From: Mesorhizobium waimense
GTDB lineage: Bacteria > Pseudomonadota > Alphaproteobacteria > Rhizobiales > Rhizobiaceae
Direction: 5' to 3'
Length of the DNA stretch: 64,000 nt
NCBI RefSeq assembly: GCF_003601975.1
Contig: NZ_QZWZ01000004.1
Location: 186,001 to 250,000 of the forward strand
Shown: one piece after another, positions 26,245 through 36,624 of the stretch
Layout of the letters: each line of letters opens with the position of its first letter
Position numbering within the stretch: position 1 is the stretch's first letter
Position numbers and translations under genes: made by a program
Notes under the pieces: model-generated
Told to the model about the DNA's origin: nothing
Seen by the model: the letters and a program-made list of their open reading frames with translations, nothing else
The model's database searches: none

Positions 26245-28007
26245 GTCTTGGCCTGCCAGGCTTTCAGCGCCTCGTCGAACACCTTCTCGCCGGGGATGCC
26301 CTTTTCCATGGTGAGCAGCGCCCGCCGTCCGGTCTTGTAGACCACCGGCACGTCGATCCAGTCCTGGCCACGTAGCAGGGTCAGGTTGGCGTCCTCGTCG
26401 GCCTTGGTGTCGTTGAGCGCGACAAGGAAGAAGCCGTCGGCGATCTTGGCCGGAATGCCGATCAGCGGGCTGCCGGCATCCTGCTCCGAGCTCTTCATGG
26501 CGATGCGCAGGATGTTGTCGACGCCGCCGCCGTCAAAGCCTTCCGGCGTCAGGAAGATCATCTCGATAATGTGGCTGGCCGGCAGCGTCTGGTCGGTGTT
26601 GCGCCTGATCGTCATGCGCAGCTGGATGTCCTTGCCCGGAATGGTTGCTTCGGCGCGGATCGCCGGCTCAGGCGGCAGGTCACCGCCGGGCGATTCCTGC
26701 ACCAGCGACCAGACGATGTTGCCGGGCTCGGCCGAGCCTTGCGCGGTGCTGGTGCGTTCTTCGTAGAAGATCGCTTTCTGGCCGACCGGCAGCGCTGTCT
26801 CGGCGGGTGCGGCCGCCGGCGCGGCCGGTGTGGTGCCGGCCGCCGGCGCAGGCAGAGCGGGGGCAGTCGCGTCAGCCGGTGCTGCGGGCGGCGCCGCACC
26901 GTCGGCTGGCGGCGTTGTTGCGGGCGCAGGCGGAGCGGGGGCAGTCGCGTCAGCCGGTGCTGCGGGCGGCGCGGCACCGTCGGCTGGCGGCGTTGTTGCG
27001 GGCGCGGGCACTGCGGGAGCGCCTCCGGCTGCAGCAGGTTGACCGGCTGGCGCGGGCGTCGGAGCGGCCGAAGGTGGCGTGGCCGGTGGTGGCGTGGCCG
27101 GCGGCGGCGTGGTCAACGCAGCGACGGATTCGCCTTCGCCTATGCCGCTTTGCCCGGCGGCCGGACCGGGATCGGTCTCCTTGCCCTCGGGTGTCAGGCG
27201 CTGGGTGAACTTGGTTGTCTCGGCGGTGTCGGTGGCGCCCGCCGCCGGCGGTGCCGCCGCGGCATCGGCCGCCGGCTTGGCCGGGGCCGCCGGTTTCACC
27301 AGCGGCTCGGTGGTGACGGTCTTCGACCCGCCAGGGCCGAACATCGAGCCGAACGCGTCCTTGTTCAGCCAGATGCCGTACCCGCCGCCGGCAATCACCA
27401 GCAGCACGGCGGCGGTCGCGATCAGCCCGCCATAGCTGCGTTTGCGCACGGCGGGGCGCAAGCGCTGGAAGGTGTCCTCCGCCGCCGGTTGCTCGTCATT
27501 GGCAAAGACGTCATCCTGGTCGTTCGGCGCCTGTGCGTCCATCCCCGGAAGGCGGGTATCGGCATTGTCGAATGGCGGCGTCTGCGGCGCCTTCTGCCAA
27601 CTCGGCTCTGCCTTAGCGGCAGGCGGCGCCGGCTGGAAGGTCTCCGACTTGGCGGGTTCCGGCTTGGCCATAGGCGGCGGCGGCCAGGTCGGTTCCGTCT
27701 TTGCCGGTTGCCGTGTGTGGCTCGGCTGGTTCTTGTTGCGGTCTATGGACGAGAAGATGTGCTCCAGCTCCGCCAAAGGGTCGGCGGCAGGCACGCTCTT
27801 GGCATAGTTCCGCTCGACGCTGGAAATGGCATCTTCAAGCGTGCGCTTCTGCTGGTCGGCGACCGACGGAGCCAAAGGCGGAACGTGATCGGCAAGCTTC
27901 TTCGCGATCGTCGCCCGGGCCTTGTCGTAGACCCTCGCCCGAATCTCCGGCGTGTTCTCACCGAGACCGTCGATCGTCTTTTTCAGAACAGCAACGAAAT
28001 CTGCCAT
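26235..28007 (-). CDS. Conserved rhizobial membrane protein with Pro/Ala-rich linker
   Basis: 590 residues of unknown function. The N-terminal 200 residues are cytoplasmic, start with a helical segment (FVAVLKKTIDGLGENTPEIR) and then become proline-rich. A single membrane helix follows near residue 205 (IATAAVLLVIAGGGYGIWL). A long Pro/Ala region of low complexity holds a tandem 26-residue repeat. The C-terminal 170 residues form a folded, probably periplasmic domain (KAIFYEER, then GNIVWSLVQE). It lies downstream of purA on the same strand. I recognise no named family. Confidence 0.75.
   Translation of the reverse strand: MADFVAVLKKTIDGLGENTPEIRARVYDKARATIAKKLADHVPPLAPSVADQQKRTLEDAISSVERNYAKSVPAADPLAELEHIFSSIDRNKNQPSHTRQPAKTEPTWPPPPMAKPEPAKSETFQPAPPAAKAEPSWQKAPQTPPFDNADTRLPGMDAQAPNDQDDVFANDEQPAAEDTFQRLRPAVRKRSYGGLIATAAVLLVIAGGGYGIWLNKDAFGSMFGPGGSKTVTTEPLVKPAAPAKPAADAAAAPPAAGATDTAETTKFTQRLTPEGKETDPGPAAGQSGIGEGESVAALTTPPPATPPPATPPSAAPTPAPAGQPAAAGGAPAVPAPATTPPADGAAPPAAPADATAPAPPAPATTPPADGAAPPAAPADATAPALPAPAAGTTPAAPAAAPAETALPVGQKAIFYEERTSTAQGSAEPGNIVWSLVQESPGGDLPPEPAIRAEATIPGKDIQLRMTIRRNTDQTLPASHIIEMIFLTPEGFDGGGVDNILRIAMKSSEQDAGSPLIGIPAKIADGFFLVALNDTKADEDANLTLLRGQDWIDVPVVYKTGRRALLTMEKGIPGEKVFDEALKAWQAKTSG
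26855..27010 (-). repeat. Two tandem 78-bp repeats inside the Pro/Ala linker
   Basis: Two nearly identical in-frame copies (26855-26932 and 26933-27010) each encode 26 residues built from PPADGAAPP and APADAT-type units. In-frame duplication of this sort changes linker length without breaking the gene and may vary between strains. Confidence 0.8.
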
Positions 28008-28080
28008 GCGTCAGTCGACCTGTATTTTGTTCCCGGACCGGCCGCGCAAATCAGCCGCAATGCCCGGAAAGGCTCAGAAA

Positions 28081-29379
<1,299 letters not shown>

Positions 29380-29541
29380 GTTTCTTTTCCCTTGAGATGC
29401 CGACTGGCGGCTTGAAACGACAGGCCTCTATAGCGTCAAGAGCAGGCCGATGCGACCATTCTTTGCCGCTGGAAACGGCCTGAGGCACAACAATTTTCGC
29501 CTTCCGCATCATTTACTTGGGCGAGCCGCCGCAAAAACAGA

Positions 29542-29565
29542 AAGGCGCGGACGGAGCCGCGCCTT
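29542..29565 (-). terminator. Terminator after serA
   Basis: On the minus strand AAGGCGCGG and CCGCGCCTT form a 9-bp stem, followed by a broken T-run (TTTCTGTTTTTG). It lies 25 bp after the serA stop codon. Confidence 0.8.
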
Positions 29566-29589
29566 CGATAAAGCTTTCCTGGAATCAGG

Positions 29590-31191
29590 TCAGGCGCTGC
29601 CGACGTCGAACCGCAGCCGCTTGGCCGAGTCGATCGACTTGTGCGCCCGCACCTGTTCCAGCACCTTTTCCGGGAACGGCGCATCGAGATAGAGCAGCGC
29701 GATGGCATCGCCGCCGGGCCGGTTGCGGCCAAGCTGGAAGTTGGCGATGTTGACGCCATTTTCGCCGCACACCGTGCCGAGCAGGCCGATGATGCCGGGC
29801 GCGTCGGCATTGGTCGTGTAGAGCATATGCTGGCCGACTTCGGCGTCGAGATTGATGCCTTTGATCTGGATGAAGCGCGGTTTGCCGTCGGAGAAGCAGG
29901 TGCCGGCGATCGAGCGCGTCCTGTGCTCGGTCTTGACCGTCAGCTTGATATAGCCGTCGAACACGCCCGACTTGTCGCGCTTGACCTCGGCGACGATGAT
30001 GCCGCGCTCCTTCACCATGATCGGCGCCGACACCATGTTGACGTCGGAGACCTGCGGCCGGATCAGGCCGGCAAGGGCGGCGCTGATCAGCGCGCGCGTG
30101 TTCATCGTCGCTGTCGAGCCGTCGAACAGGATCTCGACCTCCTTGATCGGATCCTCGGTGACCTGGCCGACAAAGGCGCCGAGCACTTCGGCGAGCTTGA
30201 CGAAAGGCTTCAGCCTCGGCGCTTCCTCGGCGCTGATCGACGGCATGTTGATGGCGTTGGAAACGGCGCCCTTGATCAGGTAGTCGGCCATCTGTTCGGC
30301 CACCTGCAGCGCGACGTTCTCCTGCGCTTCCGTGGTCGAGGCGCCGAGATGCGGCGTCGCCACGACATTGTGCATGCCGAACAGCTCATTCCTCTCCGCC
30401 GGTTCGACCTCGAACACGTCGATGCCGGCGCCGGCCACTTTGCCGCTCTTCAGCGCCGCCACCAGATCGGCCTCGACGATCAGGCCGCCGCGCGCGCAAT
30501 TGATGATGCGCACGCCGTCCTTCATCTTGGCGATCGCCGACGCGTCGATGATGTTGCGCGTCTTGTCGGTCAGCGGCGTGTGCAGCGTGATGAAATCGGC
30601 GCGGGCGAACAGCTCGTCCAGTTCGACCTTCACGACGCCAAGTTCTTCCGCACGGCTGTCCGACAGGAACGGGTCGAAGGCGATGACATGCATCTTCAGG
30701 CCGACGCCGCGCGTGGCGACGATGGAACCGATATTGCCGCAGCCGATCACGCCGAGCGTCTTGCCCGTGATCTCGATGCCCATGAACCGGTTCTTCTCCC
30801 ATTTGCCGGCATGGGTGGAGGCATTGGCCTCCGGGATCTGGCGCGCCAGCGCGAAGATCATGGCAACCGCATGCTCGGCGGTGGTGATCGAATTGCCGAA
30901 GGGCGTGTTCATCACGATGATGCCCTTGCGGCTCGCCGCCGGGATGTCGACATTGTCGACGCCGATGCCGGCGCGGCCGACGACCTTCAATTTGGTAGCG
31001 GCATTGATCAGCTTTTCCGTGACCTTGGTCGCCGAACGGATGGCGAGCCCATCATACTGGCCGATCACTTCGGCGAGCTTTTCCTTGTCCTTGCCGAGAT
31101 CCGGCAAATAGTCGACCTCGACCCCTCGGTCCTTGAAGATCTGCACTGCGGTGGTGGAAAGTTTGTCTGAGACGAGAACGCGGGGCGCCAT
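29590..31191 (-). CDS. serA: D-3-phosphoglycerate dehydrogenase, long form
   Basis: 533 residues, the long type with a C-terminal ASB and ACT domain. The NAD-binding motif is GCGNIGSIVA; catalytic residues lie in RGGLIVEADL, VFEVEP and the histidine of TPHLGAST. The ACT domain (ADAPGIIGLLGTVCGENGVN) in the family binds serine for feedback inhibition. It oxidises 3-phosphoglycerate to phosphohydroxypyruvate. It lies 69 bp downstream of serC in a serC-serA operon. Confidence 0.97.
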   Translation of the reverse strand: MAPRVLVSDKLSTTAVQIFKDRGVEVDYLPDLGKDKEKLAEVIGQYDGLAIRSATKVTEKLINAATKLKVVGRAGIGVDNVDIPAASRKGIIVMNTPFGNSITTAEHAVAMIFALARQIPEANASTHAGKWEKNRFMGIEITGKTLGVIGCGNIGSIVATRGVGLKMHVIAFDPFLSDSRAEELGVVKVELDELFARADFITLHTPLTDKTRNIIDASAIAKMKDGVRIINCARGGLIVEADLVAALKSGKVAGAGIDVFEVEPAERNELFGMHNVVATPHLGASTTEAQENVALQVAEQMADYLIKGAVSNAINMPSISAEEAPRLKPFVKLAEVLGAFVGQVTEDPIKEVEILFDGSTATMNTRALISAALAGLIRPQVSDVNMVSAPIMVKERGIIVAEVKRDKSGVFDGYIKLTVKTEHRTRSIAGTCFSDGKPRFIQIKGINLDAEVGQHMLYTTNADAPGIIGLLGTVCGENGVNIANFQLGRNRPGGDAIALLYLDAPFPEKVLEQVRAHKSIDSAKRLRFDVGSA

Positions 31192-31260
31192 GGCGGCCTC
31201 CTTGAAAATGGGATTGATCCGTACGGGAATCGGCGGCCCGAAGGCCGCCGCGCAATGAAC

Positions 31261-32436
31261 TCAGGCCGCCGCTTTCAGCGACGCCTTTTGCATGGCAAAG
31301 GCCCAGTCGAGCCAGGGCAGCAGTGCTTCGAGATCGGAGGTCTCGACCGTCGCGCCGCACCAGATGCGCAGACCGGGCGGTGCGTCGCGATAGGCACCGG
31401 TGTCGTAGCCGACGCCTTCCTTGTCGAGCATCGACACCAGTCCCTTGGCGAACACCGCCTGGCCGTCGGCGTCGAGTGCCGCGACATCCGGATCGGTGAA
31501 GGACAGACAGACGGAGGTGTTCGACCGCGTCGCCGGCTCCACGGCCAGGTGTCCGAGCCACGAGGATTTGGCAACGAAGCGATCGAGCACCGCGGCATTG
31601 GCGTCGGCACGGGCGATCAGGGCCTCGAGGCCGCCGATCGACTTCGCCCACTGCAGCGCGTCCAGATAATCCTCGACGCACAGCATCGACGGCGTGTTGA
31701 TGGTCTCGCCCTTGAAGATGCCTTCGATCAGCTTGCCGCCCGAGGTGAGGCGGAAGATCTTCGGCAGCGGCCAGGCCGGCTTGTAGGCCTCCAGCCGCTC
31801 GACCGCGCGGGGCGACAGGATCAGCATGCCATGCGCGCCCTCGCCGCCCAGCACCTTCTGCCAGGAGAAGGTGACGACATCGAGTTTTTCGAAATCGAGC
31901 CTTTGCGCGAAGGCTGCCGACGTCGCGTCGCAGATGGTCAGGCCCCGGCGTTCGGCCGGAATGAACTCGCCGTTCGGCACCCGCACGCCCGATGTCGTAC
32001 CGTTCCACGTGAAGACCACGTCGCGGTCGAAGTCGATCTTGGCCAGCTCAGGCAGTTCGCCGTAGCCGGCTTCGATCTTGCGCACATCCGCGAGCTTCAG
32101 CTGCTTGACCACGTCGGTGACCCAGCCGGAACCGAAGCTCTCCCAGGCGACCATGTCGACGCCGCGCTCGCCGAGCAGCGACCACAGCGCCATCTCGACC
32201 GCGCCGGTGTCCGACGCCGGCACGATGCCGATGCGGTAATCCGCTGGTACCTGGAGGATCTCGCGCGTCAGCTCGATCGCTTGTTCGAGCTTGGTCTTGC
32301 CGATCTTGGCGCGGTGGGAACGTCCGAGCGCGGCATTCTGGAGTGCCTCGACTGACCAGCCGGGGCGCTTTGCGCAGGGACCTGAGGAGAAATTGGGGTT
32401 TGCCGGACGGAGTCCGGGCTTCGTAAGCGTCGTCAT
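31261..32436 (-). CDS. serC: Phosphoserine aminotransferase
   Basis: 391 residues of the alphaproteobacterial PSAT type. The N-terminus is [15 protein letters not shown]. The PLP lysine is in [15 protein letters not shown] and PLP contacts lie in DATSAAF. It converts phosphohydroxypyruvate to O-phosphoserine, the step after SerA. GGAAGGA precedes the start. The 5' leader is highly structured and may control the operon. Confidence 0.96.
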   Translation of the reverse strand: MTTLTKPGLRPANPNFSSGPCAKRPGWSVEALQNAALGRSHRAKIGKTKLEQAIELTREILQVPADYRIGIVPASDTGAVEMALWSLLGERGVDMVAWESFGSGWVTDVVKQLKLADVRKIEAGYGELPELAKIDFDRDVVFTWNGTTSGVRVPNGEFIPAERRGLTICDATSAAFAQRLDFEKLDVVTFSWQKVLGGEGAHGMLILSPRAVERLEAYKPAWPLPKIFRLTSGGKLIEGIFKGETINTPSMLCVEDYLDALQWAKSIGGLEALIARADANAAVLDRFVAKSSWLGHLAVEPATRSNTSVCLSFTDPDVAALDADGQAVFAKGLVSMLDKEGVGYDTGAYRDAPPGLRIWCGATVETSDLEALLPWLDWAFAMQKASLKAAA

Positions 32437-32521
32437 CGTGGTCTATCCTTCCAGATAGTGGCCCCTCGTTGGGGAGGGGTGGCCCACGGACGGCGATATG
32501 CGTTCAGGCTTCCGGCGTCAA
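32437..32521 (-). promoter_or_regulatory. serC promoter and structured leader (candidate serC RNA motif)
   Basis: On the minus strand TTGACG (32516-32521), a 17-bp spacer and TATCGC (32493-32498) form a plausible promoter. The transcript starts close to a GTGG-GCCA-CCCCT / AGGGG-CCAC stem that ends shortly before the ribosome binding site. A structured RNA called the serC motif was described from the same position in alphaproteobacteria. I match it on position and general shape only. Confidence 0.55.
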
Positions 32522-32592
32522 GAGGAAAGTTTTTGTCGCTGGCAGGATACTGGCCGGGTGAGATGAGAGAAAGCCAAGGCTGCAAATGCAAA

Positions 32593-32615
32593 ACGGCGGA
32601 CCGAAGATCCGCCGT
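32593..32615 (-). terminator. Terminator after the first porin gene
   Basis: ACGGCGGA and TCCGCCGT form an 8-bp stem with a 7-nt loop; TTTTG follows on the minus strand. It separates the porin gene from serC. Confidence 0.8.
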
Positions 32616-32636
32616 CCCGTTGTCGATCTGGCAATC

Positions 32637-33512
32637 CTACCAGAGATCGTAGCGCAACCCAACCTTGACGCTCTGATAGTCGACGCCCTCATGGATGTTG
32701 AAGGCGCCGCCGTCATAGGCGACGTATTTGGCACCGGGGATCGCGAAGTATTCGTATCCCAGGTCGACCGAAACATTCTTCGTGACTTGGTAGGACAAGC
32801 CGGCAGCGAGCGCATAAGCGAGATCGTAGCTGCCCTTCGAGGCAACCGCGCCGGCGTAGCCCGCGGGATCATCGCAGTTGAATTGATCGACGGTCTGGAT
32901 ACCGCCGGCTGTGTTGGTGGTGGTCGTTTCGGTGCAATCGCGCTGGCCGATCGCCCTGCTGTATTTGCTGTAGACGACGCCAAGGCCGCCACCGATATAC
33001 GGCGTCAGCCCGACATAGGTGCCGAGATCGATATAGCCGTTCGCCATCAGGCTGTAGGCCTTGTTGTTCGCAATGTTCGAGCCATTGCAAGGTGCCGAAG
33101 CCGCGGCGTTGGTTTGATCGATAACGATCCCGGTATTGACGTCGGTTCGAGTTGTGGTGATCGAGCCGTCGCATGTGGTGACGAAATTGTCGCCGAACCT
33201 GTTGGTGGGCAGGATGCCGAAGTTGAGGTCGGCGCGCAGATAGTCATTGAAATGGTAGCCCATGCCGACGCTGCCCTCGAACAGGCTGCTCTTGGAGGTG
33301 AACCCGGCAGGGGTCTCTTCGTGGTCGAATGGATGGCTGAAGGCGTAGCCGATATCGCCGCGCAGATACCATCCCGAACCGACCTCGACCGGCACATAGT
33401 CGGGTGCCTGGTCGACATAGATGGGCGGATCGTAGTCGGCAGACGACGCCTGCGTCACCGGCATCAGCATGATTGCCGCAAGCGCCAGCGCTATACGCGA
33501 TTTGAGTACCAT
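32637..33512 (-). CDS. Outer-membrane beta-barrel protein (Omp25/31-like)
   Basis: 291 residues. A signal peptide (MVLKSRIALALAAIMLMPVT, then QASSA) is followed by alternating amphipathic strands, including GWYLRGDIGYAFSHPFD, and a final strand VKVGLRYDLW, ending in an aromatic residue as barrel proteins do. Central loops contain four cysteines (TCDGS, PCNGS, DCTE, NCDD), so disulphides are possible. The start chosen gives a clean signal peptide. A CtrA-like box lies 76-90 bp upstream. It is adjacent to another porin of the same type. Confidence 0.88.
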   Translation of the reverse strand: MVLKSRIALALAAIMLMPVTQASSADYDPPIYVDQAPDYVPVEVGSGWYLRGDIGYAFSHPFDHEETPAGFTSKSSLFEGSVGMGYHFNDYLRADLNFGILPTNRFGDNFVTTCDGSITTTRTDVNTGIVIDQTNAAASAPCNGSNIANNKAYSLMANGYIDLGTYVGLTPYIGGGLGVVYSKYSRAIGQRDCTETTTTNTAGGIQTVDQFNCDDPAGYAGAVASKGSYDLAYALAAGLSYQVTKNVSVDLGYEYFAIPGAKYVAYDGGAFNIHEGVDYQSVKVGLRYDLW

Positions 33513-33574
33513 GGTCCCCGGGCTCCCGAACTTGGCGCGCATTGCAATCGCACGCGCCGTTTCAGGGAGCATTG

Positions 33575-33602
33575 TTAACCATAGTGGTTAAGTGCCGGTT
33601 AA
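33575..33602 (-). promoter_or_regulatory. CtrA-like box and palindrome upstream of the first porin
   Basis: TTAA-GTGCCGG-TTAA (33588-33602) fits the CtrA consensus TTAA-N7-TTAA. On the minus strand it reads TTAA-CCGGCAC-TTAACC. It overlaps TTAACCA-TAG-TGGTTAA (33575-33591), a perfect inverted repeat containing the TTAACCA(T) half-site. Function is inferred from the match alone. Confidence 0.55.
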
Positions 33603-33753
33603 GGATAACAGAGCGTTAGCGAATTGATTTCGGCAGGGTTTTGACTGGAGCATGAAACCCGCTGAAGGTCGGGCGGCAGAAAGCGATCCGGTCTTTGCTT
33701 CGCTGATCTTCGGTTCCGAAAAAGTCGGACAGGAGTGAAGCAGCACAAACGAA

Positions 33754-33778
33754 AACCGCCCGGCAGGGCCGGGCGGTT
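33754..33778 (-). terminator. Terminator after the second porin gene
   Basis: AACCGCCCGGC and GCCGGGCGGTT form an 11-bp stem with a 3-nt loop, and TTTTCG follows on the minus strand. It begins 24 bp after the stop codon. Confidence 0.88.
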
Positions 33779-33801
33779 GGCGAAGCTTGAAATAGAGGCG
33801 C

Positions 33802-34644
33802 TTACTTGGTGTAGACCGGCTCCGGCACATAGGGCTCCGGCGGAGGAGCGCAGTCGGACCGGCCGAACTGGTAGCGCAGGCCACCGCGCACTTCATGCAC
33901 GTTGATGCCATGGTCGTAGCCCGGGCCGACATTGCTGTCCGAAGCGTATTCGAACATCTTGCCGCCATTGATGTGGCTGTAGCGATAGCCGACATCGAGC
34001 TTGACCTGGTCGGTCAGGCAGTAGGAAGCGCCGGCCATGAGGGCATAGGCAAAGCGCCAGCCCTTGCCGCCCGTGTGTTCGAAGGAGCCGTCGAGGTCGG
34101 TATTGTGTAGCGTATCCCACTTGACCCAGGCACCGCCGATGCCGGCGCCGACATAGGGCGTCACACCGTGCCAGGTGCCGATGTCGACATAGGCGTTGGC
34201 CAGCAGCAGCATCGCCGAATAGGACGAAGTGTCGGTCGAAGTACAGGCCACCGTGCCGCCGGTGCAGAAGCCGTTCGTCGATCCGCGGAAATCAGACTTG
34301 CCCATCCAGTCGAAGGTCAGGTCTGTGCGGAAGTACCGATTGACCTGATAACCGACACCGGCGCCGGCCGAGAAAGCGCCCTTCAGCGAACCGCTGGCAA
34401 AAGACCCAGGATTCTGGGGCGCTGTTCCACTGTAGGTGGTATAGTCGCCACCGCCGAACTCCGACCAATGGTAGTCGATGTCGCCGCGAATGTACCAGCC
34501 GCCAAAATCGGCCGGTTCCTGATAGGCCACTGGCGGCGGCGCCTGCTCGACCACGGGCGGTTCCACGAAATCGGCGGCGAAGACCGGTCCGGCCACGCCC
34601 GCCAACAGCGCGGCGAACAGTGCCATTCTTGCTGTATTGAACAT
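33802..34644 (-). CDS. Outer-membrane beta-barrel protein (Omp25/31-like), second copy
   Basis: 280 residues. The signal peptide ends AGPVFAA. The mature part starts with a Pro/Val-rich stretch, then strands beginning GGWYIRGDIDYHW, which match the first porin's GWYLRGDIGYAF. AGGGG lies about 9 bp before the chosen ATG; an earlier in-frame ATG would put 26 extra residues ahead of the signal peptide. The C-terminus ends PYVPEPVYTK rather than in an aromatic residue, so the last barrel strand (VRGGLRYQF) is followed by a proline-rich tail. Confidence 0.86.
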   Translation of the reverse strand: MFNTARMALFAALLAGVAGPVFAADFVEPPVVEQAPPPVAYQEPADFGGWYIRGDIDYHWSEFGGGDYTTYSGTAPQNPGSFASGSLKGAFSAGAGVGYQVNRYFRTDLTFDWMGKSDFRGSTNGFCTGGTVACTSTDTSSYSAMLLLANAYVDIGTWHGVTPYVGAGIGGAWVKWDTLHNTDLDGSFEHTGGKGWRFAYALMAGASYCLTDQVKLDVGYRYSHINGGKMFEYASDSNVGPGYDHGINVHEVRGGLRYQFGRSDCAPPPEPYVPEPVYTK

Positions 34645-34725
34645 GCTTGTCACCCCTAAGAAGCCTCGGAACGACGTATCCGCCCGAATGTGATTGACCT
34701 CGGCGTGGATAATGAATTGCAAAGG

Positions 34726-34740
34726 TTAAAAGGCGTTTAA
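34726..34740 (-). promoter_or_regulatory. CtrA-like box upstream of the second porin
   Basis: TTAA-AAGGCGT-TTAA fits TTAA-N7-TTAA; on the minus strand the second half reads TTAACC. Another TTAACC lies 9 bp away (34750-34755). The box is about 82-96 bp before the start codon, a position similar to that of the box at the other porin. Confidence 0.55.
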
Positions 34741-34820
34741 CCGTATTGATTAACCACGAATCTATAGAATTTTAGAAGTAGAGCATTTTCCCCAAGCAGC
34801 AGGGTGTTCCGGCAAGCACA

Positions 34821-34846
34821 AAAGGCCCGCCTGAAGGCGGGCCTTT
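34821..34846 (-). terminator. Terminator after glmM
   Basis: AAAGGCCCGCC and GGCGGGCCTTT form an 11-bp stem with loop TGAA. On the minus strand it is followed by TGTGCTTG, so the T-run is only the stem-derived TTT. It lies 55 bp past the glmM stop. Confidence 0.7.
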
Positions 34847-34900
34847 GCAACTCTGGAACAGGTAGTTTTCGCGCCGCGCCCTTCTCGGACGCGCCAGGTG

Positions 34901-36253
34901 TCAGGCGGCGCTGCGGGTCTCGGAAATGATGCCGACGATGTCGTTGACGACCGCCTCGACCAACTGCGGATCGTCGCCCTCGGCCATGACGCGAATGAGC
35001 GGCTCGGTGCCGGAAGGACGGATGACCAGTCGCCCGGCCTTGCCCAGGCGGTGACGGGCATCCTCGATCGCCGCCTTGACCGGCGCCTCCTCAAGCGGCT
35101 TGCCGCCGGCGATACGCACATTCTTCAAAAGCTGCGGCACCGGCTCGAACTTCTTCGACAGTTCGCTGACCGGCCGGTTCTGCCGCTTGATGCAGGCCAG
35201 CACCTGCAGCGCCGAGACCAGGCCGTCGCCCGTGGTCGAGAAGTCGGAGAGCACGATGTGGCCCGATTGCTCGCCGCCGACATTGAGGCCATGCGCGCGC
35301 ATATGCTCGACGACATAGCGGTCGCCCACCTTGGTGCGGTGCAGTTGCAGTTTCATGTCGCCGAGGAAGCGTTCGAGGCCGAGATTGGACATCACCGTCG
35401 AAACCACGCCGCCGCCGGCCAACCGGCCGCTCTGGTGCCAGGACTCGGCGATCAGCGCCATGATCTGGTCGCCGTCGACGATCGTGCCGTTCTCGTCGAC
35501 GATGACGACGCGGTCGGCATCGCCGTCGAGCGCGATGCCGATATCTGCGCGCACCTCGTGCACCTTCTTCTGCAGGCCGGCCGGATGGGTCGAACCGCAT
35601 TCCTTGTTGATGTTGAAGCCGTTGGGCTCGACATTGATGGCCACGACCTCGGCGCCGAGTTCCCACAGCGCCTCGGGCGCCACCTTGTAGGCGGCGCCAT
35701 TGGCGCAATCGACGACGATCCTGAGACCCGACAGCGACATCGAGCGCGGCAAGGTACGCTTGGCGAATTCGATATAGCGGTCATGCACGCCGTCGACGCG
35801 CTTGGCACGGCCAAGCCCGTCGGAATCGGCAAGCGCCAGTTCGATATCCTTGTCGAGCATGCCTTCGATGCGCTCCTCGATCTCGTCGGAGAGCTTGTAG
35901 CCATCGGGGCCGAACAGCTTGATGCCGTTGTCATAATAGGGGTTGTGCGAGGCCGAGATCATCACGCCGATGTCGGCGCGCAGCGAACGCACCAGCATGG
36001 CAACCGCGGGCGTCGGAATGGGACCGAGCAGGAACACGTCCATGCCGGCGGCGCACAGGCCCGACACCATCGCGTTCTCGATCATGTAGCCGGAAAGCCT
36101 GGTGTCCTTGCCGAGTACGACGCGGTGGCGGTGGCTGCCGCGCTGGAACGACAGGCCGGCGGCCATGCCGACCCGCATGGCGATCTCCGCCGTCATCGGA
36201 AATTTGTTGGCGCGTCCGCGAATGCCGTCGGTGCCGAAATACTGCCCTGCCAT
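34901..36253 (-). CDS. glmM: Phosphoglucosamine mutase
   Basis: 450 residues. The phosphoserine loop ISASHNP places the catalytic serine at residue 102; FGTDGIRG is at the N-terminus, the metal loop is DGDADR, and the sugar-phosphate loop is [12 protein letters not shown]. It converts glucosamine-6-phosphate to glucosamine-1-phosphate for UDP-GlcNAc, feeding peptidoglycan and lipid A. It lies downstream of ftsH, a common bacterial order, but here the divergent two-cysteine repeat gene sits between them. Confidence 0.97.
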   Translation of the reverse strand: MAGQYFGTDGIRGRANKFPMTAEIAMRVGMAAGLSFQRGSHRHRVVLGKDTRLSGYMIENAMVSGLCAAGMDVFLLGPIPTPAVAMLVRSLRADIGVMISASHNPYYDNGIKLFGPDGYKLSDEIEERIEGMLDKDIELALADSDGLGRAKRVDGVHDRYIEFAKRTLPRSMSLSGLRIVVDCANGAAYKVAPEALWELGAEVVAINVEPNGFNINKECGSTHPAGLQKKVHEVRADIGIALDGDADRVVIVDENGTIVDGDQIMALIAESWHQSGRLAGGGVVSTVMSNLGLERFLGDMKLQLHRTKVGDRYVVEHMRAHGLNVGGEQSGHIVLSDFSTTGDGLVSALQVLACIKRQNRPVSELSKKFEPVPQLLKNVRIAGGKPLEEAPVKAAIEDARHRLGKAGRLVIRPSGTEPLIRVMAEGDDPQLVEAVVNDIVGIISETRSAA

Positions 36254-36624
36254 ACCTGCCTTGGTCCCCGTCGATTTTCAGCCGTCCGTATTGCCACAAT
36301 TGGGCTGCGTCCGAACATCACATTTCGTGATTATGTATTACGATTCCTTAGAAAATCATTGTCGCGTGCAGTTCAAGCGATTCGACAGTCTACCACGATG
36401 ACACTGTCTCGCCGCAATAAACCAGTCGCGGCGGGCGGAACTGGGAGGATTCGCCAGGCAACTCTTTTGCCCCGGCGGCCTTGGTCCGCAACGATTTCAT
36501 CATCTTGTCGGGAGAACGCAATTTGCGGCGGCGCCCGCGCCAGTTAGCATCTGGCGCAACCACCCGTTGAGAGCTATTGATTCCGCAAAGGGACAAACTT
36601 GGGCGGCAGCAACGGAGAAACGCC
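36254..36624. other. Divergent intergenic region between glmM and the repeat-protein gene
   Basis: 371 bp without a gene. It is locally AT-rich (36320-36370), fitting promoters. ATCAC-ATTTC-GTGAT (36317-36331) is a short inverted repeat that could be an operator. GGAGA lies before the repeat-protein start. I see no terminator or structured RNA. Confidence 0.5.

Noticed and set aside
29641-31170. Long open frame antisense to serA (509 codons) and others like it antisense to glmM, ftsH, the M48 protease and the Sel1/ThiE region
   Set aside because: They are high-GC shadow frames over well-identified genes, rich in Arg/Gly/Asp/His, without a ribosome binding site or family motifs.
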